In this document: in pieces, positions 27,061-34,830 of the stretch
Position numbering within the stretch: the first letter of the stretch is position 1
Layout: every line of letters begins with the position of its first letter
Source: Epilithonimonas xixisoli
Lineage (GTDB): Bacteria > Bacteroidota > Bacteroidia > Flavobacteriales > Weeksellaceae
Reading direction: 5' to 3'
Assembly (NCBI RefSeq): GCF_004365655.1
Contig: NZ_SOEO01000001.1
Span: forward strand, 434,001 to 498,000
DNA: 64,000 nt
Made by a program: the position numbers and the translations under genes
Notes under the pieces: generated by a model
What the model was told of the DNA's origin: nothing
The model's database searches: none
What the model saw: only the letters and a program-made list of their open reading frames with translations

Positions 27061-27091
27061 TTTTTATGGATTTTATTAAACAACCTCATTT

Positions 27092-27520
27092 CTATCGATT
27101 TGTTGTCCTGGATTCCAGTTTTGCGTGGCTGTTATTGTATATTTTTCCTTTCTTTGGATGGGTAAATTTCAAAGCAGACCAGATCTCGTTCACGCTCAAG
27201 CAAGTACTTTCTACCAACCCGAATTCATAGCCAATTTTGATGACTTTGGGTAACGCTAGATCGGTGTCCAGCTGTCCGCCTTTTGGCCAAGAGACCCAAA
27301 GCATTCCATCTAGTTTCAAATGATCTTTTAATGTTTGAAATATTTCCGATTGCTCTTTTTGTTTTTTGACAAACAAATGAATGTAATCAAATTCTCCGGT
27401 CAGAGATTTTTTCAAATCAATATTGGGGAGATTTAATGATTCAATAGCTTCTGTGGGCGCATTAACAAAATAACTTCTTGCATTCTCTTTGATTCCCATC
27501 TTTTGTGAAACCGTTTTCAT
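27092..27520 (-). CDS. DUF3052-like protein
   Basis: 142 residues, no signal or membrane segment. The stretch LGIKEN... then DYIHLFVKKQKE... LKLDGMLWVSWPKGG... GLVESTCLSVNEIWSALKF follows the order of DUF3052 proteins, a degraded Rossmann-like fold related to methyltransferases but lacking the SAM glycine motif. The C-terminal 15 residues are basic and probably disordered. Function unknown. Confidence 0.72.
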   Translation of the reverse strand: MKTVSQKMGIKENARSYFVNAPTEAIESLNLPNIDLKKSLTGEFDYIHLFVKKQKEQSEIFQTLKDHLKLDGMLWVSWPKGGQLDTDLALPKVIKIGYEFGLVESTCLSVNEIWSALKFTHPKKGKIYNNSHAKLESRTTNR

Positions 27521-27597
27521 AGCTGAAACATTTTACAATTTGATAATGCTAATGAAACAGTAATTAAGCCAAAATAATTTCCTCAAAACATAAAACC

Positions 27598-27627
27598 GAA
27601 AAACCGCGCAATTGATGGGCGGTTTTT
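27598..27627 (-). terminator. Terminator of the NTF2-like gene
   Basis: AAAACCGC / GCGGTTTTT-type hairpin 20 bases after the stop codon on the minus strand, with T-rich downstream sequence. Confidence 0.55.
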
Positions 27628-27647
27628 CATTAATATTAATAAGATTC

Positions 27648-27965
27648 TTAACCAGTAATTTTCAAAGATGTAATCAAATCATTATCAATCTTAAGATGAT
27701 AGGATAGAACAATCGGACTTCCCGGGAAATTCCCTGAAACTTCAGCTCTCAAGATTTCTTCAGCTTCAGAATATTCCAAAGGTTTCATTGTGGCGTGGTA
27801 TTCTTCGTTCGCTTTTTGGATCCATTGTTGGATTTCGGGTTTTCCGTTGTGTGTTTTTCCTTCGTCAAACACTACGGCATTTTCGGAAAAACAATCGGCA
27901 TAAGTTGCACTATCAAAGTTGTTCTGTGCTTCTGCAAGCTTTGTAAGTACGTTTGGTAAGTTCAT
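27648..27965 (-). CDS. Small NTF2/SnoaL-like protein
   Basis: 105 residues from the ATG at 27965 (MNLPNVLTKLAEAQNNFD). The frame continues upstream to 28019 but that part covers the promoter. FDSATYADCFSENAVVFDEGKTHNGKPEIQQW is the helix-strand signature of the nuclear-transport-factor-2 fold used by many small hydrolases and isomerases. Divergent from an HxlR regulator across 138 bp, which is the common arrangement for a regulator and its target. Confidence 0.82.
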   Translation of the reverse strand: MNLPNVLTKLAEAQNNFDSATYADCFSENAVVFDEGKTHNGKPEIQQWIQKANEEYHATMKPLEYSEAEEILRAEVSGNFPGSPIVLSYHLKIDNDLITSLKITG

Positions 27966-28018
27966 ATGTTTTATTTTAAGTAGGTTATGATTGCGCAAAT
28001 TTCGTACATACCACGACA

Positions 28019-28098
28019 TTGCACAATTACGGAATTACGATTCAAATAGGGATAAATTTTTCCCCTATTGCACAATTTGGAACATAGGCTTAATTTTG
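28019..28098. promoter_or_regulatory. Divergent promoter region with repeated TTGCACAATT boxes
   Basis: TTGCACAATT occurs at 28019-28028 and 28068-28077. The second overlaps a TTG placed 20 bases before TAATTTTG (28091-28098), a consensus -7 for the HxlR gene. The first, read on the minus strand, gives a TTG 20 bases before GAAATTTG (28003-27996), a weak -7 for the NTF2-like gene. An imperfect palindrome AGGGATAAATTTTTCCCCT lies between at 28048-28066. Confidence 0.55.
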
Positions 28099-28103
28099 CT
28101 CTT

Positions 28104-28487
28104 ATGTATGAAAGAAAGATTTTACCGAACCTGAATTGCGGTCTCGATTTGATTGGCGAAGTGCTCTACGGCAAATGGAAAATGCGTCTGCTTTGGTTTA
28201 TCAACGAAGGACATCAGCGTCCAAGCGAATTGCAGCGAAAAATTCCCGATGCTACCAGACGCGTTCTGAATATTCAACTGAAAGAATTGGAAGAACACGA
28301 ATTGGTATCGAAGGTCATTTATCCTGTGGTTCCGCCAAAAGTAGAGTATAGTCTGACTGATTTTGGGAAGACTTTGATTCCCGTTATTTCAACTTTAGGA
28401 AATTGGGGTGACAAGAATGAGGATCGTTTGAAATCTGTGATTATGAAAAAATATACTTCCGAAAGTCCGGAGAATTCTGAAGTCTGA
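28104..28487 (+). CDS. HxlR-family winged-helix regulator
   Basis: 127 residues from the ATG at 28104. Cys12 (NCGLD) precedes the helix LIGEVLYGKWKMRLLWFI; RPSELQRKIPDATRRVLNIQLKELEEHELV is the HTH with recognition helix; VPPKVEYSLTDFGKTL is the wing. The single N-terminal Cys is the redox or electrophile-sensing residue in several HxlR proteins. Promoter ends 5 bases before the ATG. It probably controls the divergent NTF2-like gene and itself. Confidence 0.92.
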   Translation: MYERKILPNLNCGLDLIGEVLYGKWKMRLLWFINEGHQRPSELQRKIPDATRRVLNIQLKELEEHELVSKVIYPVVPPKVEYSLTDFGKTLIPVISTLGNWGDKNEDRLKSVIMKKYTSESPENSEV

Positions 28488-28539
28488 ATCAAAAAAACCA
28501 CTGTAAAAAGGCGGTTTTATTAATCAAATTCTATGCGTA

Positions 28540-28731
28540 TCATTTTTCTGCGCCCTTCCGATAATTTCTCACCAGAACCGCAACCGCAAACAAAAAAGTA
28601 ATTGCATAAAGCACAGACAACGCAGGTTTCTCAATAGTCATCGTTTTGAAATCAATTTGCTTGTATAATGCTGCGCCAACGATGATGGCTACGATGCTCA
28701 TTGTGAAAATTGGGGCTTTGCTTTTTTCCAT
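28540..28731 (-). CDS. Small two-helix membrane protein
   Basis: 63 residues with helices at about 8-25 and 38-55, a charged loop between and a basic C-terminus (RNYRKGAEK). No family recognised. Weak hairpin (28493-28521) separates it from the convergent regulator gene. Confidence 0.6.
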   Translation of the reverse strand: MEKSKAPIFTMSIVAIIVGAALYKQIDFKTMTIEKPALSVLYAITFLFAVAVLVRNYRKGAEK

Positions 28732-28843
28732 GGTTTTAAAGTTTTAGTTTTAAAATCGTTTTGTTTAGGAGTTTCAGTAAAGTTTTGATAATTAATTTTA
28801 ATGAAACTTCGGTCGCACTAAAATACCAATTATTTCCTTCCGA

Positions 28844-29461
28844 TTACTTCTCCACCTTAGAAATCAATCTTTTGTTGGTCTTGTCAAAAGTCAGCGTCTT
28901 ATTCGGTCCGCCGTAGAAGAGGGTGATGGCGATGGTGCTGTCGGTTTCCTTGCTTAGGATGATATTCTTCGCTTGACTGATTCTCAATTCCGGTCGCAAC
29001 AGTGCATCATACTTCACATTGATGGGCTCCTTTTTCAATCGTTCGATGTCCATTTCGGTGGTCTTGTAAATCACTTGCTCCAGCAATCCTTGTTTTTCGA
29101 TGATTTCTATCCAAGGATGAACTATCACGCCATAACCTACAATTTGAGCACGGTACTTTTCGTTCAAATCCTTTTTGAGATGCAGTCCGGCTGAGGTCAT
29201 AGAGAGCATCAGGGTGTAGAGTGGAAGTCCCATCATCAGGACACTTCCTACAATTGCGAGAACCATCAAACCCAAAAATATCTTGGCGATCAGCTTTTTC
29301 CAATAGACAACTATCACAAACAAACTCATCAACAGCCAACTCCAAAACAGAATAATATCACTGTGATAGCCCGCCAGGCTCATCTGGAATTTGTAAAACA
29401 GCACACAATCTGCCACAAGCAAGACCGAGAGCAGGACGAAGAGGTAAAGACTTATTTTCAT
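28844..29461 (-). CDS. Hypothetical membrane protein
   Basis: 205 residues from the ATG at 29461; the frame opens further upstream at 29521 without signal-like features. Three hydrophobic helices (about 4-22, 35-53, 58-85) are followed by a soluble domain of about 115 residues with alternating charged residues and a C-terminal KTLTFDKTNKRLISKVEK. No family recognised. Next upstream gene on the strand is the DUF of unknown link beta-lactamase-fold hydrolase, whose stop is 31 bp before this gene's frame begins. Confidence 0.65.
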   Translation of the reverse strand: MKISLYLFVLLSVLLVADCVLFYKFQMSLAGYHSDIILFWSWLLMSLFVIVVYWKKLIAKIFLGLMVLAIVGSVLMMGLPLYTLMLSMTSAGLHLKKDLNEKYRAQIVGYGVIVHPWIEIIEKQGLLEQVIYKTTEMDIERLKKEPINVKYDALLRPELRISQAKNIILSKETDSTIAITLFYGGPNKTLTFDKTNKRLISKVEK

Positions 29462-29552
29462 TTTAAGGATTAATGAATTGATAAAACTAATGTAAGCAAA
29501 ATCAATTATTATCACAACCATCTATTTCTCCTCGTTGTTGCTCTGCCTATTA

Positions 29553-31013
29553 CTATTTCATCAGTAATTGATACTTCAATTGAGCCTCATTATCTTCCGG
29601 TTCTTTTTCAAGGTATAACTTCATATATTCAATAGCTCGCGTTTTTTGACCTGAGACTCTATAGGCCTCACTGATGTAATAATAACCATTGGTTGAGTTG
29701 GGAAAAAAGTGAAGATTTAACTTAAATAAATCTATCGCCTGATTGGTCTTTTTTTCGAACAAGAACTTATAACCATATCTCTCAATCAGATTTTCTCTTA
29801 AAGAATATTTCTTTGAGTTGAGCTCTACTTCCTTAATACCGGCTTCATAACCTTTGCTGGATATGGTTTTGATAATATCCTTAGTATAAAAGAAATTGTC
29901 AATGGATGGTGTTGAACCTATCAATTGTTTTTTAATCAGATTACTCGCTTCCCAATAATTCTCGACTTCTCCATTGGTTAGAATGACAACAGTGTAGCCC
30001 AAATCCGGATAGATCATCAGTTCGCAAGCAATACCATCGTGTCCACCGGTATGTCCAAAGATTCGTTGCCCGTTGATTTTGTTTTCTTCAAATCCGTAGC
30101 CATACATTCCTTCTCTGTACTTCACTTTGCCCGATGTACAAAGGGTTATACTTTCTTTACTCAATAAAATATTGTTTTGTAGAGCATTGGCGAAATTCAG
30201 CAAATCGTCTGCTGTTGAATAGCCACCACCAGCAGGCGTTCCTTTGGCTAAATTTGAGTAAATATTGTTTTTCCATTGCCCTGGTTCTTCCAATGACATA
30301 GTGTAGCCGGTCGCTAAATTTGGAATGGCATTATCCAATTCGTAAGCATCCGTGTTAATCATTTTTGAAGGTTTGTAGATGTGTTCTTTGACGTAATCAA
30401 AATAATTATGACCCGACAATTTTTCAATAATTAATCCCAAAACCATAAATCCGGAATTACTGTAATAGAAGTCACTACCCGGCGCAAAGGCAAGTTTTTT
30501 ATCTACAAACAACGGAAGATAATCAGAAACTGTTTTGAAGTTGACTTTTGCACGCTTGTCATAGTCCTCCCAAAAACTGCGCATCCCGGAAGTGTGCGTC
30601 AATAATTGATGGATGGTCACTGAGTCGGCAACCGTTTTATTGGGATAATCGGTAAGATGTTTTCCTACTTTATCCTGAAGCGAAATTTTCCCGGATTCCA
30701 CCAATTGCATAATAGCGATTGCGGTGAACATCTTGTTGATAGAAGCTAAATTGAACTTCGTGTCCGGTTTATTTTTAACACGATCCGGCAAATTGGAAAA
30801 GCCAAATGTTTCTCTGTAAATTGGCTTGCCGTCTTTTGCAATGAGAACGACGCCGCTTAGGTTATTTTCTTTTTCAAGGTTTTTTAAGTGGGTCTTTATC
30901 GGGTCAACGATGCTTTTCAAATTTTGTGATTGGATTGCAATAGGTTGCAAAAAAGCTATCAGAAAGACAGCTGTAGAAAAATAGATTTGACGGATGGTCA
31001 TAAGGGTTTTCAT
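29553..31013 (-). CDS. Class C beta-lactamase-fold serine hydrolase with C-terminal TPR-like tail
   Basis: 486 residues. N-terminal signal peptide (MTIRQIYFSTAVFLIAFLQPIA, MKTL start), beta-lactamase/DD-peptidase domain (about 40-360) with S91-I-N-K94 as the SxxK motif, Y184-S-N186 as YxN, and GHTGGHDG as the third (KTG-like HTG) motif. Residues about 400-486 (KTNQAIDLFKLNLHFFPNSTNGYYYISEAY...) form one or two TPR-like helical repeats. Such proteins are usually esterases or peptidases, not true antibiotic-resistance enzymes. Exported; substrate unknown. Confidence 0.88.
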   Translation of the reverse strand: MKTLMTIRQIYFSTAVFLIAFLQPIAIQSQNLKSIVDPIKTHLKNLEKENNLSGVVLIAKDGKPIYRETFGFSNLPDRVKNKPDTKFNLASINKMFTAIAIMQLVESGKISLQDKVGKHLTDYPNKTVADSVTIHQLLTHTSGMRSFWEDYDKRAKVNFKTVSDYLPLFVDKKLAFAPGSDFYYSNSGFMVLGLIIEKLSGHNYFDYVKEHIYKPSKMINTDAYELDNAIPNLATGYTMSLEEPGQWKNNIYSNLAKGTPAGGGYSTADDLLNFANALQNNILLSKESITLCTSGKVKYREGMYGYGFEENKINGQRIFGHTGGHDGIACELMIYPDLGYTVVILTNGEVENYWEASNLIKKQLIGSTPSIDNFFYTKDIIKTISSKGYEAGIKEVELNSKKYSLRENLIERYGYKFLFEKKTNQAIDLFKLNLHFFPNSTNGYYYISEAYRVSGQKTRAIEYMKLYLEKEPEDNEAQLKYQLLMK

Positions 31014-31076
31014 TATTGATTAAGCGACAAAACTACTGCAAGCCCAAAAGTAAAAATTGTACAATTGTAAACCTGC

Positions 31077-31910
31077 CTATAAAAACAGCCAATGAATTTG
31101 TTTTTTTTCCAGCGCCGTCGTTTTTTCAAAGAAAACCTTGGGCGACAACCCAGTCACTGATTTGAATTCCCTGATCATATGCGACTGGTCAAAATAATCA
31201 ACACTGTAGGCGATATCCGTTAAGTTGTTTTTTGCCTTATCTGATGCATATTTGTTAACCGCATTTCTGAATCTCAATATCTTTTTGAATTCGGATGGTG
31301 TTTTGCAGATATGTCTGTCAAAATGTTTGTTCAATGTGGTGCGCGAGATATTATTTTTTTTGCACAATTCTGTAATCGTTAAAGCGTCATTGTCATCACC
31401 CATCATTTCAGACAAAATGGTCTCAAGGAAATTATGATGAAATCCTCTTAATTTTGACAACCAATATCTTTCAACGGCCTCAATTTTTTCGGTGTCATTT
31501 TGCAAAGAAAGAATGTTAATCATTGCTTTTCTATAATCCTCAAAAGGTAAAAATTGGGAAAAGTTGGAGCTGTTGTAATGGCTTAAGTTGTTCTCCAAAA
31601 ATGAATTAATCGCCAATGGTTTGAAATAAATTGTAATCTCGTTTATCTTCCCTTCATATTGCACATACACCGGCTTGTTGAAATCAGACACCAAATTGGT
31701 TTCCACCTCATTGTCATGGCATTCTCTGATTGTTAATTGATTGTTTTTAGTCATCGCTCTCGATTTTTCACTGCTTGATACAATGGTAAAAATTGAGGGG
31801 AAAGTGATGTACTTGGCGGGTTTTTCTTCAGCGGTATGGGTGAGGATATAAATACTTTCGATGTATTTTTTAAGCAAAGGAGTGGAAGGGGAAAAGACTT
31901 TTATTTTCAT
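31077..31910 (-). CDS. AraC-family transcriptional regulator
   Basis: 277 residues from the ATG at 31910. N-terminal ~150-residue sensor domain of the AraC type common in Bacteroidota (KYIESIYILTH...YITFPSIFTIVSSS), then two HTH motifs in the C-terminal 100 residues (LTITELCKKNNISRTTLNKHF and LTDIAYSVDYFDQSHMIREFKSVTGLSPKVFF). Lies 63 bp upstream of the serine hydrolase on the same strand and may be co-transcribed with or regulate it. Confidence 0.9.
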   Translation of the reverse strand: MKIKVFSPSTPLLKKYIESIYILTHTAEEKPAKYITFPSIFTIVSSSEKSRAMTKNNQLTIRECHDNEVETNLVSDFNKPVYVQYEGKINEITIYFKPLAINSFLENNLSHYNSSNFSQFLPFEDYRKAMINILSLQNDTEKIEAVERYWLSKLRGFHHNFLETILSEMMGDDNDALTITELCKKNNISRTTLNKHFDRHICKTPSEFKKILRFRNAVNKYASDKAKNNLTDIAYSVDYFDQSHMIREFKSVTGLSPKVFFEKTTALEKKQIHWLFL

Positions 31911-31983
31911 AGATTGCCATTGGCTGCTGGAGCCCAACTAACTGTTTGTGCAAATATCCGATTAAATTCGGATTCACCACTTT

Positions 31984-32592
31984 TCAGTAAAATTGTTTCA
32001 CGGTTTCAATACTTCCAGTTTCTGTGTCTGCAAACAAATAAACACTGCCATCGTCGTGAAACAAGTCGCTTTTTTTGATATCCACCTGACCTAAAAAATA
32101 CAGAGGTTTGTTATTTTTAATCAGCCAATTGGGGTTTTGTATCCATTTTGGCGGTTTTGTTTGATATTTGAAAAGTTCTGCAATGGTTTTCTTGATCATC
32201 AGCTTCTTGTCAGGTTTGGATAATGATCGGTCTGTTGGCAAAATATATTTTTCAAAAAAGTCAGGTTGGATGTCAAGATATTTTGGACTTGTGGCAAGCA
32301 ACAAATCGTAGTCTTCTGAATATTGCTTGGTTGATTGAACTTCAATATTCATCTTCTTCAAAAACAATTGGACTGCGCCTTGTGCATTCAGTCGTCCGTC
32401 TGCACTGTCGTAATTTTGTTCCGCCAAAAATAGAAATGGGCTGGAATCTTGAAGATAAGTGCCTGACCAATCGACGGTTTCGTTTGACAGCAATGCTTCC
32501 AATTTTTTGTTGGTATAGATCTCTTGCTCGAAGTCTTTGCTTGACAGCTTTCCTTCTGCAAAGTCCACTAAAATTCTAAATTCGTCTGTCAT
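31984..32592 (-). CDS. Hypothetical cytosolic protein
   Basis: 202 residues, no signal peptide or membrane helix, rich in Asp, Lys and Tyr. LYFLGQVDIKKSDLFHDDGSVYLFADTETG near the C-terminus has the look of a YwqG/SMI1-type beta sandwich, and KPPKWIQNPNWLIKNNKPLYF precedes it. Immunity-like proteins have this composition, but no toxin gene is adjacent. I do not assign a family. Confidence 0.68.
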   Translation of the reverse strand: MTDEFRILVDFAEGKLSSKDFEQEIYTNKKLEALLSNETVDWSGTYLQDSSPFLFLAEQNYDSADGRLNAQGAVQLFLKKMNIEVQSTKQYSEDYDLLLATSPKYLDIQPDFFEKYILPTDRSLSKPDKKLMIKKTIAELFKYQTKPPKWIQNPNWLIKNNKPLYFLGQVDIKKSDLFHDDGSVYLFADTETGSIETVKQFY

Positions 32593-32605
32593 AGGTCATT
32601 CTATT

Positions 32606-32701
32606 CGGTCGCTGGTGCGAGGCTCTGGCTCGTATCCTCTTGCAATTAATATTGCTACAAAGGTTTTAAGTATTGCACGAGCGCGATGCTCGCGGTAGCG
32701 G
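32606..32701. repeat. Dispersed repeat (family D, copy 1)
   Basis: Contains GAGGCTCTGGCTCGTATCC followed by TCTTGCAATTAATATTGCT; the right end has CGAGC-GCGAT-GCTCG as a hairpin and ends in TAGCGG. A second copy is at 34267-34361. The two bracket the broken ATPase gene and the GLPGLI gene. Confidence 0.78.
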
Positions 32702-32703
32702 AT

Positions 32704-33261
32704 TTAGCGACTGCTATTTATATTATTAAGGATAAAATTCACTCTATTTTGAATAGTGTCTTGTGGAACTTCAATTAGTTTATAGTCATACTTTAAATAC
32801 GTTTCTTTCATTTTTGTAAACGTAAATATTGCTTCTTCCCAAGTTTGCTTTCGTTCACTGTCTGTCTGATAAATTTCTTTCCAAGGCGGAAGAATAAAAA
32901 CTTTTTTGTTGTAAAGTAAATTTTTACCGAGGCTATCCATTTCATTAGAAATACCAATTCCAATCATATCAGCATAACAAATTGTGTCTAAAATTCAACG
33001 GTCGAAAAAGTAAATTTCGGAGTCATTTCTAGGGACAGCGTTATAGCTTTCAGAGGCAGCCTCTAACATCAAAGAGGCATAATGTGCTTTGTTTTTCCAA
33101 GGAAGTCCATCTCCATGATTGGCTATTTCTTGTTTAATGATTTCTCTGGCATTTTCAGGCGCAATTTTGAATTTGTGTTTTGCTAATTCATTCAAAAGTG
33201 TTGTCTTGCCAACACCAGGCCCACCTGTAATAACGTAACAATTGTCCTTTCGTAATTTCAT
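32704..33261 (-). pseudogene. AAA_28/NadR-like ATPase interrupted by one in-frame TGA
   Basis: From the ATG at 33261, VITGGPGVGKTTLLNEL is a P-loop (about residues 10-20). The frame runs to IYFFDR, then TGA at 32997-32995, then continues in the same frame as ILDTICYADMIGIG and ...NKKVFILPPWKEIYQTDSERKQTWEEA to 32704, 185 codons in all. Homologues read FFDRG(I/L)xD(T/S), so the TGA replaces a GGA Gly codon by one base change. The second half has the conserved RxxxW-rich lid region. No other lesion is seen, so it is a very recent pseudogene, or a sequencing error. Confidence 0.85.
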
Positions 33262-33426
33262 TTTTTTGTCGTGTCTGGTATAGTTGAAGCTGACGTTTCG
33301 GGGCTTGGCGATGGTGGGCAAACCGAAGTTGAACCTTCAACTAAAATAAAAATTGAACCGAAGCAAAAAACATGAACTGATAACTTTCCGCTTGCTATTG
33401 CCAAACCCTTGTTGATAGAAGTTTTA

Positions 33427-34212
33427 TTAATAGTTTATTTTGTGATCCAATTCAATCGGGTTATTCTCTTGTAAAATATGATGTTGCATTTCTTTAACCT
33501 TTACAGAAATATCCATTGTCTTACCTTTTGGGTCGGTGAATGTCACTGTTTTCCACCCTTTTGACAATATATCAAATGGATCATTAAAATAGGATCTTGC
33601 AAGTGTTTCATACTTTTTCCAATCGATTTTTACTGTTTTCTTTCGTGCATCAAAAATATTATTGCCTTTTTGGACTTCTATCAAATTAAATGAATAGTCA
33701 TTGTTTGAATCCTGAATAGAAACAATCAACCCAGGTAAACCACTGAAGATATAAGGACCATCAGAAAAAGGCAATTCTGTGGTAAACCAGGCAGTCCAGG
33801 TTCTCCCGCCATAAATAGTCTCCGCTTTTTGAGATTGATAGTTTCCAATGACTTTTTGTTCAGAACTTATGTTCCAATTCAATGCGTCCTCAACTGGAAG
33901 GAGATAATCTGTTCCCAAATAAGTGATCACTTTTTCAATTCTTTTTTGAGCAAGATTCTTTTTGACATACAATTGGTTTTCAACACCCATTTTAAACCTT
34001 CCGGTTCCATTGTTCAACCTTACTGAATCTGATTTTCGGTCTAGCGAATCTCTGAAAATCGACATATTATTTTTGAGGTCCAAAATCATCTTCTCAGAAT
34101 TCACCTCATCTGGTTTTTCTGAATTCAGTTTGTATTTTGTTTCGTAGATAAAACTAAATTTTTGCGAGAAGCAAAAGGTAGAAATTCCAAGAAAAAAGAT
34201 AATCAATTTCAT
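33427..34212 (-). CDS. GLPGLI family protein
   Basis: 261 residues, signal peptide MKLIIFFLGISTFCFS. Contains SGLPGLIVSI (about residue 163), the motif that names TIGR01200, after GGRTWTAWFTTELPFSDGPYIF, which is also typical. The family is restricted to Bacteroidota, exported, and often linked to surface or TonB-dependent receptor genes; function unknown. Here it stands alone between two copies of a dispersed repeat. Confidence 0.93.
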   Translation of the reverse strand: MKLIIFFLGISTFCFSQKFSFIYETKYKLNSEKPDEVNSEKMILDLKNNMSIFRDSLDRKSDSVRLNNGTGRFKMGVENQLYVKKNLAQKRIEKVITYLGTDYLLPVEDALNWNISSEQKVIGNYQSQKAETIYGGRTWTAWFTTELPFSDGPYIFSGLPGLIVSIQDSNNDYSFNLIEVQKGNNIFDARKKTVKIDWKKYETLARSYFNDPFDILSKGWKTVTFTDPKGKTMDISVKVKEMQHHILQENNPIELDHKINY

Positions 34213-34266
34213 TTGTGACGGGTGTTTGTTTAAAATATTTGCTAACGCTATTGAGGTATTTCAATT

Positions 34267-34361
34267 CTGTCGCTGTTGCGAGGCTCTGGTTCGTATCCTC
34301 TTGCAATTAATATAGCTTTGAAGATTTGAGTAGTGTACTAGCGGGACGCTTGCGCCAGCGG
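34267..34361. repeat. Dispersed repeat (family D, copy 2)
   Basis: Shares GAGGCTCTGGTTCGTATCC and TCTTGCAATTAATATAGCT with the copy at 32606-32701 and ends in CCAGCGG. It lies 12 bp from the 3' end of the restriction-modification operon. Confidence 0.78.
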
Positions 34362-34372
34362 GGTTGTGATTA

Positions 34373-34828
34373 TTAGGGAAGGACTTTGTTTTCGTCAAAG
34401 TTTATTTGTACTTCTCCATTTACAATTGTGCTAACTAAAAAGTCTATTCCATTAATATTTTCCATAGATTTTTTAATGTGTTTTTCGATTGCTGGTATTC
34501 CAATTCCATAATAAATTGATGTTACATTAAAATCTGATAGTATTGTGTTCAAAGAATTTGAGAAGTTGCCTAAGGTTTTTATTTCCTTTAATTTTTCAAA
34601 GTCAGATAGTAGAAACCTATCTTTGTTTTCAAAGAATAATGCAACAGAATTTCTAGTTGCTAAAATGTCTGGAATTATACCACCTTTATTTCTTGTAGTT
34701 CTGTTTTCTTCTGAATTAGGGTGTAGCAATACGCCCGTACCACTTTGAGGAAAATCATAACAAATAATTTTCCAACCATTACTTTCAAGCCAATTCAATA
34801 AGTTTATTGTAACTCTTTCTTCTCTCAT
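34373..34828 (-). CDS. Putative restriction endonuclease subunit, PD-(D/E)xK
   Basis: 151 residues from the ATG at 34828, 2 bases after the previous stop codon; an upstream ATG at 34846 would overlap it. IIPDILATRNSVALFFENKDRF has the spacing PD-x(12)-E-N-K (Asp54, Glu67, Lys69), the catalytic core of PD-(D/E)xK nucleases. Last gene of the restriction-modification operon. It may be a second subunit of the restriction enzyme or a separate nuclease; no family match is recognised. Confidence 0.72.
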   Translation of the reverse strand: MREERVTINLLNWLESNGWKIICYDFPQSGTGVLLHPNSEENRTTRNKGGIIPDILATRNSVALFFENKDRFLLSDFEKLKEIKTLGNFSNSLNTILSDFNVTSIYYGIGIPAIEKHIKKSMENINGIDFLVSTIVNGEVQINFDENKVLP

Positions 34829-34830
34829 TA

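Noticed and set aside
29553-31013. True AmpC antibiotic resistance gene
   Set aside because: It has the class C fold motifs but also a TPR-like tail and HTG in place of KTG; such proteins are usually esterases or peptidases.
32995-32997. TGA as a selenocysteine codon in the ATPase gene
   Set aside because: Homologues have Gly, not Cys, at this place, and no SECIS-like hairpin follows.
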